From assembly GCA_035628915.1 (NCBI GenBank), contig DASPIW010000050.1, positions 1-64,000 on the forward strand: 64,000 bases of DNA, given 5' to 3'. A model generated the notes under the pieces. That model did not search any database. It saw nothing but the letters and a program-made list of their open reading frames with translations, and was not told where the DNA came from. The DNA comes from JARBUG01 sp035628915 (GTDB taxonomy: Bacteria; Bacillota; Sulfobacillia; Symbiobacteriales; Symbiobacteriaceae). Positions 1 to 8,062 of the stretch are shown here, in pieces (the first letter of the stretch is position 1; every line of letters starts with the position of its first letter). The position numbers and the translations under genes are program-made.

Positions 1-570
1 AGTAACTCCTCTGCTCGGATGCTACGGGTCATGCCGGATTCCCCCTCTCCTAAGTAGAGCATAACGCAGCAATGTTCTCTCAGGAATAGAACATACCCCC
101 AAACGCAAAATTACATAAACATTGCAATGGCCAAACTAAAGAAAGAGGCGCCGATTGGGCGCCTCTTCCCCTATTTCAGGACCGCCACGACATCATCAAG
201 AACCTGCAGCGTCTCCTTAGGGCCGAACTCCACTTGGTGTCCCAATCTTTGCCGGGGAAGCGCAGCAGCTATCTTTTCGCATCGGTCATCCGGCATATGA
301 TGGCATCCACGCCAGCCCACGCACTGAGTAGGTTACCCAGCGACCGCGCCTTCCCAAGGGGAATCCCATGAACCCTGTGAGCCCAAACGGCCCGATTGAG
401 CGGGCAAGTAGTCGCAGGCTGGGAGGGTTTATTCCATGTTAGTCGAAATATACGGAAACCTGGTGATCAAATCGTCGGACTTGAGGACCTTCAGGATCTC
501 AGGTTGAGGCGGGGAATGATCCCCCAACAATTGATGCGCCGGGCTGGGTGCAGTGGAGGGAACAGATTTG
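1..570. other. Leader region without a convincing intact gene
   Basis: No intact gene is evident. Bases 143-167 form a 10-bp inverted repeat (AAGAGGCGCC, 5-base loop) whose minus-strand side runs into T-rich sequence, so it could terminate a minus-strand transcript. Just upstream on the minus strand, about 171-420, two overlapping frames stay open in turn. One ends at 269-271 and the other at 171-173, and the second ends in a plausible helical tail (LQVLDDVVAVLK). This could be a decayed, frameshifted small gene, but I do not recognise the family. Confidence 0.3.
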
Positions 571-2151
571 ATGACACCGGTTAACAGTATCCTTCTGCGT
601 TTGCCCAAACGGGCTGAGAGTGCGGTGCGAGAGGTCTTGACTCGAACGTTCGTTGATGTCGGCCCTCTGTCGGCGCTTTTGGCGAGCAATGACCATCAAA
701 TCATCTATGGGCGCCGGGGCACAGGCAAGACCCACGCGCTCGTTTATCTGGCAGGCTGTCAAGATTCAACAGGGGACGTAACAGCGTACGTCGACCTTCG
801 TAACATCGGGTCGGCCGGTGGGCTTTACGCGGACGGTTCCCGTCCAATCTCCGAGAGAGCGACTTCACTGTTAGTGGACACGCTGGCTGCCATTCACGAG
901 TGCCTCTTACACTTCTTCGTGACTCACCCCGAAGACCCCGATTTGTCCCTAACAGGTCCTGCACTGGACGCTCTCGCCTTTGCGATAACTGAAGTGCAGG
1001 TCGTTGGGACGATCGAGACCGAAGACAAGGCCCAGGCGGCCCAATCGGAACATAGCAAGTATGGCGCCCAGCTGTCGAGCCCCCTGACAGGTCAATTCAG
1101 CTTTGGGTTCGAGGATCACAATGAACAAAGGTACGAAGCCAGGGTGAAGCGGGCTGGATCTGAGAAATTGCACATCAACTTTGGCTCAGTAGGAACCGCC
1201 TTTCGCAGTATCGCCTCCATCATACAGCCAAGGCGTCTGTGGATTCTGCTTGACGAATGGAGCAGCCTTCCGCTAGACCTACAACCCTATCTAGCCGACC
1301 TTCTCCGACGCTCGATTCTTCCCGTTACCGGTATTACTGTCAAGTTTGCCGCAATAGAACACCGTTCCCGCTTTCAACTGCAGCCTGAGGTGGGTGGCTA
1401 TATCGGGATAGAGGTTGGCGCCGACATGGCGGCTGACGTTAACCTCGACGATTTCATGGTCTTCGACAACGACTCAGAACGCGCCAAAGCGTTTTTCCAA
1501 GACTTAATGTTTAAGCATACCCTGGCTGTGGCTACGGACGCCGGGAACAAGGATGACATCACGGAAGACCCGGCAGAGCTAATCCGATACGCCTTCACGC
1601 AGGTTAGGGCATTTGAAGAGTTTGTCCGCGCCTCCGAGGGTGTACCCCGTGACGCCATTAACCTGTTATCAAATGCCGCGCAACGTGCAATCGATGGCCG
1701 GATATCTGTAGAAGACGTTAGGGTGGCGGCTCGGAACTGGTATCAGCGGGATAAGGAAAAGGCTGTGAGCGCCAACCCCGCGGCGTCCCAACTGTTGCAC
1801 TACATCATCGACACCGTAATCGGCGAACGGCGTGCCCGCGCCTTCTTGCTGAAGAGCGGGGAAACACATCCTTTGATTGATATCCTGTATGACGCACGGG
1901 TTCTTCATGTATTGAAGCGCAACATCTCCACTCACGACCAACCTGGTGTGCGGTACGATGTGTACAAGTTGGACTATGGCTGCTACGTGGACATGATGGC
2001 CACGCAGCGGGCTCCACTCGGGTTACTACCGGCAGACGGCGAGGCGGAGGAATCAGCGTACGTGGATGTGCCGCCAGACGACTACCGCTCTATTCGGCGT
2101 GCCATCCTGTACCTCGACGAATTCGAGCAGAAGATAGGCGCTGAAGAATAA
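571..2151 (+). CDS. ORC/CDC6-like AAA+ ATPase of a defence island
   Basis: Predicted P-loop ATPase of about 526 residues. A Walker A motif (GRRGTGKTH, about residues 47-55) lies near the N-terminus and a hydrophobic Walker B-like strand (LWILLDEWSSLP) near residue 225. The arrangement, with a helical and possibly winged-helix C-terminal half, resembles the ORC/CDC6-type ATPases annotated in bacterial defence loci. The ATG at 571 is preferred over the in-frame GTG at 553 because GGAGGG lies 10 bases before it and overlaps the GTG. The gene ends about 415 bases before hsdM on the same strand, so it may belong to the same island without being in the operon. Substrate and partner are unknown. The ATPase call is firm; the subfamily is less so. 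Confidence 0.7.
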   Translation: MTPVNSILLRLPKRAESAVREVLTRTFVDVGPLSALLASNDHQIIYGRRGTGKTHALVYLAGCQDSTGDVTAYVDLRNIGSAGGLYADGSRPISERATSLLVDTLAAIHECLLHFFVTHPEDPDLSLTGPALDALAFAITEVQVVGTIETEDKAQAAQSEHSKYGAQLSSPLTGQFSFGFEDHNEQRYEARVKRAGSEKLHINFGSVGTAFRSIASIIQPRRLWILLDEWSSLPLDLQPYLADLLRRSILPVTGITVKFAAIEHRSRFQLQPEVGGYIGIEVGADMAADVNLDDFMVFDNDSERAKAFFQDLMFKHTLAVATDAGNKDDITEDPAELIRYAFTQVRAFEEFVRASEGVPRDAINLLSNAAQRAIDGRISVEDVRVAARNWYQRDKEKAVSANPAASQLLHYIIDTVIGERRARAFLLKSGETHPLIDILYDARVLHVLKRNISTHDQPGVRYDVYKLDYGCYVDMMATQRAPLGLLPADGEAEESAYVDVPPDDYRSIRRAILYLDEFEQKIGAEE

Positions 2152-2566
2152 GCTTTGCTCCCTACGGACCACGCCCTTTGTCCTAATCCAGCATTCTCTA
2201 AGCGGCATTCGGGGCAGCAACGTGCGTTGCTGCCCCGAATTGGTGCTGGCGTACCATTGGGTATCGTTGGACTTTCGTGCTTTATGCTCGAGGCCGCTTC
2301 GGAAGCGGGTCTGTGGATTCTGCGGGTGTGCCTGTTATGGCTTTAGTATGCGCTGCCGCCACAGCTCGTGTTCTGGTATTGTAGGGTCCACCCGAAGGCC
2401 AGCGTACCCCCTCCGACCTCAACTGCAGAGACATACGCTTAAGAAGTCCTAGAGATTACTGAGGAGCGCAGGATTGGCAGTCAACTTTACAGGAGAGCGG
2501 TTTACGGATAGCGAAACAACGACAGTAATTGTTCGTATCACCGAAGTCAACGGGGGTAGAGCTGCT
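2152..2566. other. Spacer between the ATPase gene and hsdM
   Basis: No convincing coding sequence. It holds the perfect hairpin at 2207-2240 and the ribosome site GGGGG (2552-2556) of the chosen hsdM start. An alternative in-frame TTG start for hsdM lies at 2474, behind GAGGAG. Confidence 0.5.
2207..2240. repeat. Perfect 16-bp inverted repeat
   Basis: The arms ATTCGGGGCAGCAACG (2207-2222) and their exact complement (2225-2240) are separated by only two bases. No T-run follows on either side, so it is not a standard intrinsic terminator. It could be a protein-binding palindrome or a hairpin in the transcript entering hsdM. Confidence 0.8.
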
Positions 2567-4552
2567 GTGAGCACCGTCGATCTGGGCTGGATTACAAACT
2601 TTATTTGGGGCATCGCCGACGATGTCCTGCGGGACCTCTACGTGCGCGGCAAGTACCGGGACGTCATCCTGCCCATGACCGTCCTGCGCCGACTCGATGC
2701 CTTACTGGAGCCGACAAAGAAGGCAGTTCTGGAGATGAAGGCCGTGCTAGACCAGGCGGGTATCGTTAACCAAGATGGCGCCCTGCGCCAGGCTTCCGGC
2801 CAGGCCTTCTATAATAGCTCCAAGTTCACACTGCGAGATCTGAGGGCCCGCGCCAGCCAGCAGCAGCTAAAGGCTGACTTCGAGGCCTACCTCGACGGCT
2901 TCTCTCCGAACGTGCAGGAGATACTGGAGAACTTTGAGTTCCGTAACCAGGTTCCCCGCCTCGTCAAGGCTGATGTGCTTGGTACACTCATCGAGAAGTT
3001 CCTCTCGCCGGACATCAACCTGAGCCCGGAGCAGGTCCTGAACAGCGACGGGTCGGTCAGGCAGCCCGGCCTCGATAACCATGCCATGGGGACCATTTTC
3101 GAGGAACTGATCCGCCGCTTCAACGAAGAGAACAACGAGGAAGCCGGCGAGCACTGGACGCCTCGGGATGCCGTCAAGCTAATGGCGAAACTGATCTTCC
3201 TGCCCATCGCCGATCAGGTGGAGTCGGGCTCCTACCTGCTGTATGACGGCGCCTGTGGCACGGGCGGCATGCTGACCGTGGCGGAGGAGACGCTGAAACA
3301 GCTGGCCGAGGAACGTGGCAAGGCCGTACAGACCCATCTCTACGGCCAGGAGATCAACGCCGAGACGTATGCCATCTGCAAGGCCGACCTGCTGCTGAAA
3401 GGCGAGGGCAGTGCGGCAGATAACATCGTTGGCGGTCCGGAGCATTCGACGATCTCCAACGATGCCTTCCCGTCCCTGGACTTCGACTTCATGCTCTCCA
3501 ATCCGCCTTACGGCAAGAGCTGGAAGAGCGACCTGGAGCGGATCGGCGGCAAGGGCGGGATCAAAGACCCCCGCTTTATCATTGAGCATGGGGGCGATCC
3601 CGAATACTCGCTGATTACCCGCTCCAGCGACGGCCAGCTGCTCTTCTTGGCCAACATGCTGAGCAAGATGAAGCACGGTGGGAAGCTGGGCAGCCGCATC
3701 GCCGAAGTGCATAATGGCTCCTCGCTCTTCACGGGCGATGCGGGCCAGGGCGAATCGAACATCCGCCGCTGGATCATCGAAAATGACTGGCTGGAGGCGA
3801 TCGTCGCCCTCCCGCTCAACATGTTCTATAACACCGGCATCGCCACATACATCTGGGTGCTGTCGAACCGGAAGCCTGAGCACCGTCGGGGCAAGGTGCA
3901 GCTAATTGACGCCACCCGTTGGTATAAACCGCTGCGTAAGAACCTGGGCAAGAAGAACTGCGAGCTGTCGCCTGAGGATATCGACCGGATCTGTGACACG
4001 TTCCTGCGGTTCGAGGAGAGCGTGCAGTCCAAGATTTTTCCGAACGGCGCCTTCGGCTACTGGAAGGTGACGGTGGAGCGGCCGCTGCGGCTGAAGGGGA
4101 TCGACCCGGAGAAGGCCTATACCCCGAAGGAGATCAAGGCTTTGAAAGAGACGGCCGAGCGGGATGAGTCAGCCCCGCCGGTGATCAAGAAGATTCATAA
4201 GCCGGGGACGACGCCGGACCCGCTTCACGGCCTCTTCGACGCGAAGGTGGAGGGCAAGCGCCGCATGGTAGAGTATGAGCCGGATTCGGATCTGCGGGAC
4301 ACGGAGCAGGTGCCCCTGCTGGAGGAGGGGGGCATTGACGCCTTCCTGCGCCGGGAGGTGCTGCCGCACGTGGGCGACGCCTGGTACGACCCGGCGAGCG
4401 TGAGGGTTGGCTACGAGATCAGCTTTACCCGCTACTTCCACAAGCCGGCGCCCCTGCGAACGCTGGAAGAGATCCGGGCTGACATACTCGCCCTGGAGAA
4501 GGAGACCGACGGGCTGCTCGCGGAGATCATCGGGAAGGAGGATGTACGATGA
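2567..4552 (+). CDS. hsdM: Type I restriction-modification DNA N6-adenine methyltransferase subunit
   Basis: Modification subunit of a type I restriction system; with HsdS it methylates adenine in the recognition site. About 661 residues from the GTG at 2567. An N-terminal HsdM_N helical domain (FIWGIADDVLRDLY) is followed by the SAM-binding motif DGACGTGG (about 227-234) and catalytic NPPY (about 312-315). I prefer GTG 2567 (GGGGG ten bases upstream, and it begins just before the conserved N-terminal domain) over the longer in-frame TTG at 2474. The stop overlaps the next start by four bases (ATGA), implying translational coupling. The gene appears intact. Confidence 0.93.
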   Translation: MSTVDLGWITNFIWGIADDVLRDLYVRGKYRDVILPMTVLRRLDALLEPTKKAVLEMKAVLDQAGIVNQDGALRQASGQAFYNSSKFTLRDLRARASQQQLKADFEAYLDGFSPNVQEILENFEFRNQVPRLVKADVLGTLIEKFLSPDINLSPEQVLNSDGSVRQPGLDNHAMGTIFEELIRRFNEENNEEAGEHWTPRDAVKLMAKLIFLPIADQVESGSYLLYDGACGTGGMLTVAEETLKQLAEERGKAVQTHLYGQEINAETYAICKADLLLKGEGSAADNIVGGPEHSTISNDAFPSLDFDFMLSNPPYGKSWKSDLERIGGKGGIKDPRFIIEHGGDPEYSLITRSSDGQLLFLANMLSKMKHGGKLGSRIAEVHNGSSLFTGDAGQGESNIRRWIIENDWLEAIVALPLNMFYNTGIATYIWVLSNRKPEHRRGKVQLIDATRWYKPLRKNLGKKNCELSPEDIDRICDTFLRFEESVQSKIFPNGAFGYWKVTVERPLRLKGIDPEKAYTPKEIKALKETAERDESAPPVIKKIHKPGTTPDPLHGLFDAKVEGKRRMVEYEPDSDLRDTEQVPLLEEGGIDAFLRREVLPHVGDAWYDPASVRVGYEISFTRYFHKPAPLRTLEEIRADILALEKETDGLLAEIIGKEDVR

Positions 4553-6639
4553 AAGCTACAGAGGCCCGGCTTCTGGAGTTCCTCCGAAAGTCGCCGCAAT
4601 TCATCATCCCGATATACCAAAGGACTTACTCTTGGACGGATCGTGAATGCCGTCAGCTTTGGGATGACATTTTGCGCGCCGGTGGACGAGATGACGTAAC
4701 GGCTCACTTCGTGGGTTCCATTGTGTACATCCAGCAGGGTCTTTCACAGGTCTCTGTGCAGTCGCCCCTCCTGGTGATCGACGGACAGCAGCGGCTGACA
4801 TCTGTCTCCCTACTTTTGGAAGCTCTGGCACGTGAGCTCGGTGGTTCGGAGCCCGTAGAGGATTTTTCAGCCGAAAAGCTCCGTTACTTTTACCTGCTGA
4901 ATCACTTTCAGAAGGATGAGCGTCGGTTCAAGCTGCTGCTGACCCAGACCGACAAGCAAACACTGGTGGCTCTGATGCAGCAAAAGCCGTGGGCGGAACA
5001 TCCCTCTGTCCGAGTGAAGGAGAATTTCGAGTTCTTTGCGGCCCAGGTTGCCGGATTGAAGGGCGACCTCTCAGCACTCTGCAAGGGGCTCGCAAAGCTG
5101 ATGATCGTAGATATTGCGCTTGATCGGGATCACGACAACCCGCAGCTGATCTTTGAGTCCATGAACTCCACCGGGAAAGAGCTTAGCCAGGCCGACCTGA
5201 TCCGGAATTACGTCCTGATGGGTTTGGAACCAATCCATCAGACCGAGTTATACGAAGATCACTGGCGGCCAATGGAGGTGAAGTTCGGGCAAGAGGCCTA
5301 CGGGGCTCACTTCGATAGCTTCATGCGGTACTACCTGACGGTCAAGACCGGCGAACTACCCAAGGTAGGGGCGGTCTACGAGGCATTTAAGGCGTACTCA
5401 AACAGAACGACTGCGGGCGTGGACGCGCTACTTGCCGAGATCCATGCGTTCGCGGGCCACTATTGTGCTATGGCCCTGGGCCAGGAGAATGATTCCGCTC
5501 TTGCTGATGCCTTCCGCGACCTCCGTGAACTGAAGATGGACATGACCTACCCGTTCTTGTTGGAACTCTACCATGACTACGCGGCTGGCCTGCTTAGCCA
5601 TGCTGAGTTGCTCAAAGCCGTGCGGCTGGTCGAGGCGTATGTTATTCGGCGGGCTGCCTGCGCCATGCCGACCAACTCACTAAACAAGCTCTTCGCTACC
5701 TTGGGGCGGTCGCTCCGAAAAGACCGTTATTTGGAGTCGATCCAGGCAAGCCTGCTGCTGCTCCCGTCCTACCAGAGATATCCGGACGATGACGAGTTTA
5801 CGAGGGAACTGAAGCAGCGCGATCTCTACACCCGCAACCGCAGTTACTGGTTGCGCAGGTTGGAGAACCACGGGCGCAGAGAATTGGTGCCGGTGAGCGA
5901 ATACACGGTCGAACACATCATGCCGCAGAACGAGCACCTCTCGAAGGCTTGGCAGGAGGAGTTGGGTCCCGACTGGCAGCGGGTTCATCAAACCTACCTT
6001 CACACTCTCGGGAATTTGACGCTGACCGGCTACAACTCGGAGTACAGTGACCGGCCATTCGCGGAGAAGCGTGACATGCCGGGAGGTTTCAGGCACAGTC
6101 CGCTGCGTCTGAACGAAGGGCTAAAATCGGTGGAGCATTGGGACGAGGTTGCCATCCTGGCGCGTGCGGAGAAGCTGGCCACTCTTGCAACTGCGGTGTG
6201 GCCAAGGCCGTCCCTACCGGCCGATATCTTGGACGCCTACCGGCCCCAGCCGACCATGACGAACGGCTATACCATTCAAGATCACCCGCACATCGCCGCC
6301 GGCCCGATGCGACCGCTGTTTGATGCCTTCCGCCATGAGGTCCTGGCGCTGGACCCGCGTGTGACGGAGGAATTCCTGAAGCTCTATGTCGCCTACAAGG
6401 CGGACACCAACTTCGTGGATGTGGTACCTCAGCAGAAGCGGCTCCGGCTGTCGCTCAACGTGAAATTCCATGAAGTATACGACCCGAAGGAGCTCTGCAA
6501 GGATGTAAGTAACATCGGGCGCTGGGGCAATGGCGACGTGGAAGTCGGATTGAGCAGCCTTGAGGAACTCCCCTACGTGATAAGCCTTGTCCGGCAATCC
6601 CTGGAGAAGCAATTGTCCAACGGGGAGGCCGGCGCATGA
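4549..6639 (+). CDS. DUF262/DUF1524 GmrSD-like protein embedded in the type I operon
   Basis: About 696 residues. The N-terminal DUF262 (ParB-like) domain shows IPIYQRTYSW near residues 17-26 and VIDGQQRLTS near 75, the latter being the nucleotide-binding signature of GmrS-type proteins. The C-terminal DUF1524 HNH-like domain shows EHIMPQNEHL near 455 and LGNLTLTGYN further on. Such fusions make up GmrSD-type type IV restriction enzymes that cut modified phage DNA in an NTP-dependent way. The gene overlaps hsdM upstream and hsdS downstream by four bases each, so it is a built-in member of the operon. It could act as an independent type IV nuclease or be adapted to the type I complex. Confidence 0.85.
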   Translation: MKATEARLLEFLRKSPQFIIPIYQRTYSWTDRECRQLWDDILRAGGRDDVTAHFVGSIVYIQQGLSQVSVQSPLLVIDGQQRLTSVSLLLEALARELGGSEPVEDFSAEKLRYFYLLNHFQKDERRFKLLLTQTDKQTLVALMQQKPWAEHPSVRVKENFEFFAAQVAGLKGDLSALCKGLAKLMIVDIALDRDHDNPQLIFESMNSTGKELSQADLIRNYVLMGLEPIHQTELYEDHWRPMEVKFGQEAYGAHFDSFMRYYLTVKTGELPKVGAVYEAFKAYSNRTTAGVDALLAEIHAFAGHYCAMALGQENDSALADAFRDLRELKMDMTYPFLLELYHDYAAGLLSHAELLKAVRLVEAYVIRRAACAMPTNSLNKLFATLGRSLRKDRYLESIQASLLLLPSYQRYPDDDEFTRELKQRDLYTRNRSYWLRRLENHGRRELVPVSEYTVEHIMPQNEHLSKAWQEELGPDWQRVHQTYLHTLGNLTLTGYNSEYSDRPFAEKRDMPGGFRHSPLRLNEGLKSVEHWDEVAILARAEKLATLATAVWPRPSLPADILDAYRPQPTMTNGYTIQDHPHIAAGPMRPLFDAFRHEVLALDPRVTEEFLKLYVAYKADTNFVDVVPQQKRLRLSLNVKFHEVYDPKELCKDVSNIGRWGNGDVEVGLSSLEELPYVISLVRQSLEKQLSNGEAGA

Positions 6640-8060
6640 GCGAGAACCTGAAGCCCTACCCGAAGTATAAGGATTCAGGAGTGGGGTGGCTGGGGCAGGT
6701 GCCGGAGGGGTGGGAGATCGGCAGGCTCAAAGATGCAGCGGCAGTCCAGACGGGACTTACCTTGGGCAAGACCTACAAAGGAATGGAGACCCAGGCTTAC
6801 CCGTATCTCCGGGTCGCAAACGTCCAGCATGAGCGGCTCGACCTGCGTGACGTCAGGTACGTGGATGTGCCGGCGGACGAGGCTAGAGGGTGTACCCTGC
6901 GGTCCGGAGATGTGTTGATGACCGAGGGTGGAGACATCGACAAACTGGGACGTGGTTGCGTATGGTACGACGAAGTCTCGAACTGCCTTCACCAGAACCA
7001 CGTTTTTGCCGTCCGATGCAAGCCCGCGATGTTACTGCCAGAATTTCTCGTGGCGTTGATGAGTTCACCACATGGACGGACCTACTTTGAACTGACCGCG
7101 AAGCAAACGACGAACCTTGCCTCAACAAACACCACAACACTGCGAGCCTTTCCGGTCCTGCTTCCGCCTCTCAATGAGCAGGTGGCTATGATGCGCTTTC
7201 TCGACCGAGTAGACCGCCGCATCCGGCGCTATATCCGGGCGAAGCAGAAACTGATCGGGCTGTTGAACGAGCAGAAGCAGGCGATGATCCTTAAAGCCGT
7301 TACCCTTGGCTTGAACCCCCATGTGCGGCTCAAGCCTTCCAGGGTTGAGTGGCTGAGGGTTGTACCAGAGCACTGGGACATTCTTCGGGCAAGATATCTC
7401 TTTCGGGAAACGGATGAGCGCTCGCAGACTGGGGCAGAAACGCATCTTTCGATGAGCCAAAAACTTGGGTTGGTTCCTAGTGAATTAGTGGAGCAGCGAA
7501 CTCTCATTTCTGAGTCATACGTCGGTGGAAAGCTCTGCGACAAAGACGACCTCGTGCTCAACCGGTTGAAGGCGCACCTTGGAGTATTCGCCATCGCAAA
7601 GCAGGCTGGTGTCGTCAGCCCTGACTATACCGTCTTGCGGCCGACCAGGCCTATGGTGGTTTCTTACTATGAACGGATTCTCCGGTCTCCGGGCTTCCGC
7701 CACGAGCTGCGCACAAGGGCGAAGGGTATCGTCGAGGGATTCTGGCGCCTGTACACCGGTGACTTCTACGATATCAGTCTGCCATTCCCTCCGTTGGAGG
7801 AGCAAAGATCAATTGTAGAAGCCATCGATGCTCAAATTGCAGGGTTCGATCGTCTTGCCAATTCGACTGAGAGTGATATCGCCCTCCTCCGCGAGTATCG
7901 CAACCGACTCATCGCCCAAGTGGTGACTGGCAAGCTCGACGTCAGGGCCGCTGCCGCCGCCCTGCCCGACGAGCCGGACGAGCCCGAAGACACCGAACTC
8001 CTTGACGATGATACTCAGACCGAGGGCGAAGAACCCGAAGTCGAGCCAGAGGAGGCGTAA
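6636..8060 (+). CDS. hsdS: Type I restriction-modification specificity subunit
   Basis: About 474 residues. It reads as two tandem target-recognition domains, each opening with a typical 'W..GRL / WDILRARYLF' stretch (about residues 25-35 and 245-255) and each ending in a helical conserved region (LLNEQKQAMILKAV; LLREYRNRLIAQVVTGKLDV). It determines the DNA sequence bound by the HsdM and HsdR subunits. A very acidic C-terminal tail (about the last 35 residues) follows the second helical region. It starts in the ATGA overlap with the DUF262 gene and ends two bases before hsdR. Intact. Confidence 0.93.
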   Translation: MSENLKPYPKYKDSGVGWLGQVPEGWEIGRLKDAAAVQTGLTLGKTYKGMETQAYPYLRVANVQHERLDLRDVRYVDVPADEARGCTLRSGDVLMTEGGDIDKLGRGCVWYDEVSNCLHQNHVFAVRCKPAMLLPEFLVALMSSPHGRTYFELTAKQTTNLASTNTTTLRAFPVLLPPLNEQVAMMRFLDRVDRRIRRYIRAKQKLIGLLNEQKQAMILKAVTLGLNPHVRLKPSRVEWLRVVPEHWDILRARYLFRETDERSQTGAETHLSMSQKLGLVPSELVEQRTLISESYVGGKLCDKDDLVLNRLKAHLGVFAIAKQAGVVSPDYTVLRPTRPMVVSYYERILRSPGFRHELRTRAKGIVEGFWRLYTGDFYDISLPFPPLEEQRSIVEAIDAQIAGFDRLANSTESDIALLREYRNRLIAQVVTGKLDVRAAAAALPDEPDEPEDTELLDDDTQTEGEEPEVEPEEA

Positions 8061-8062
8061 CC

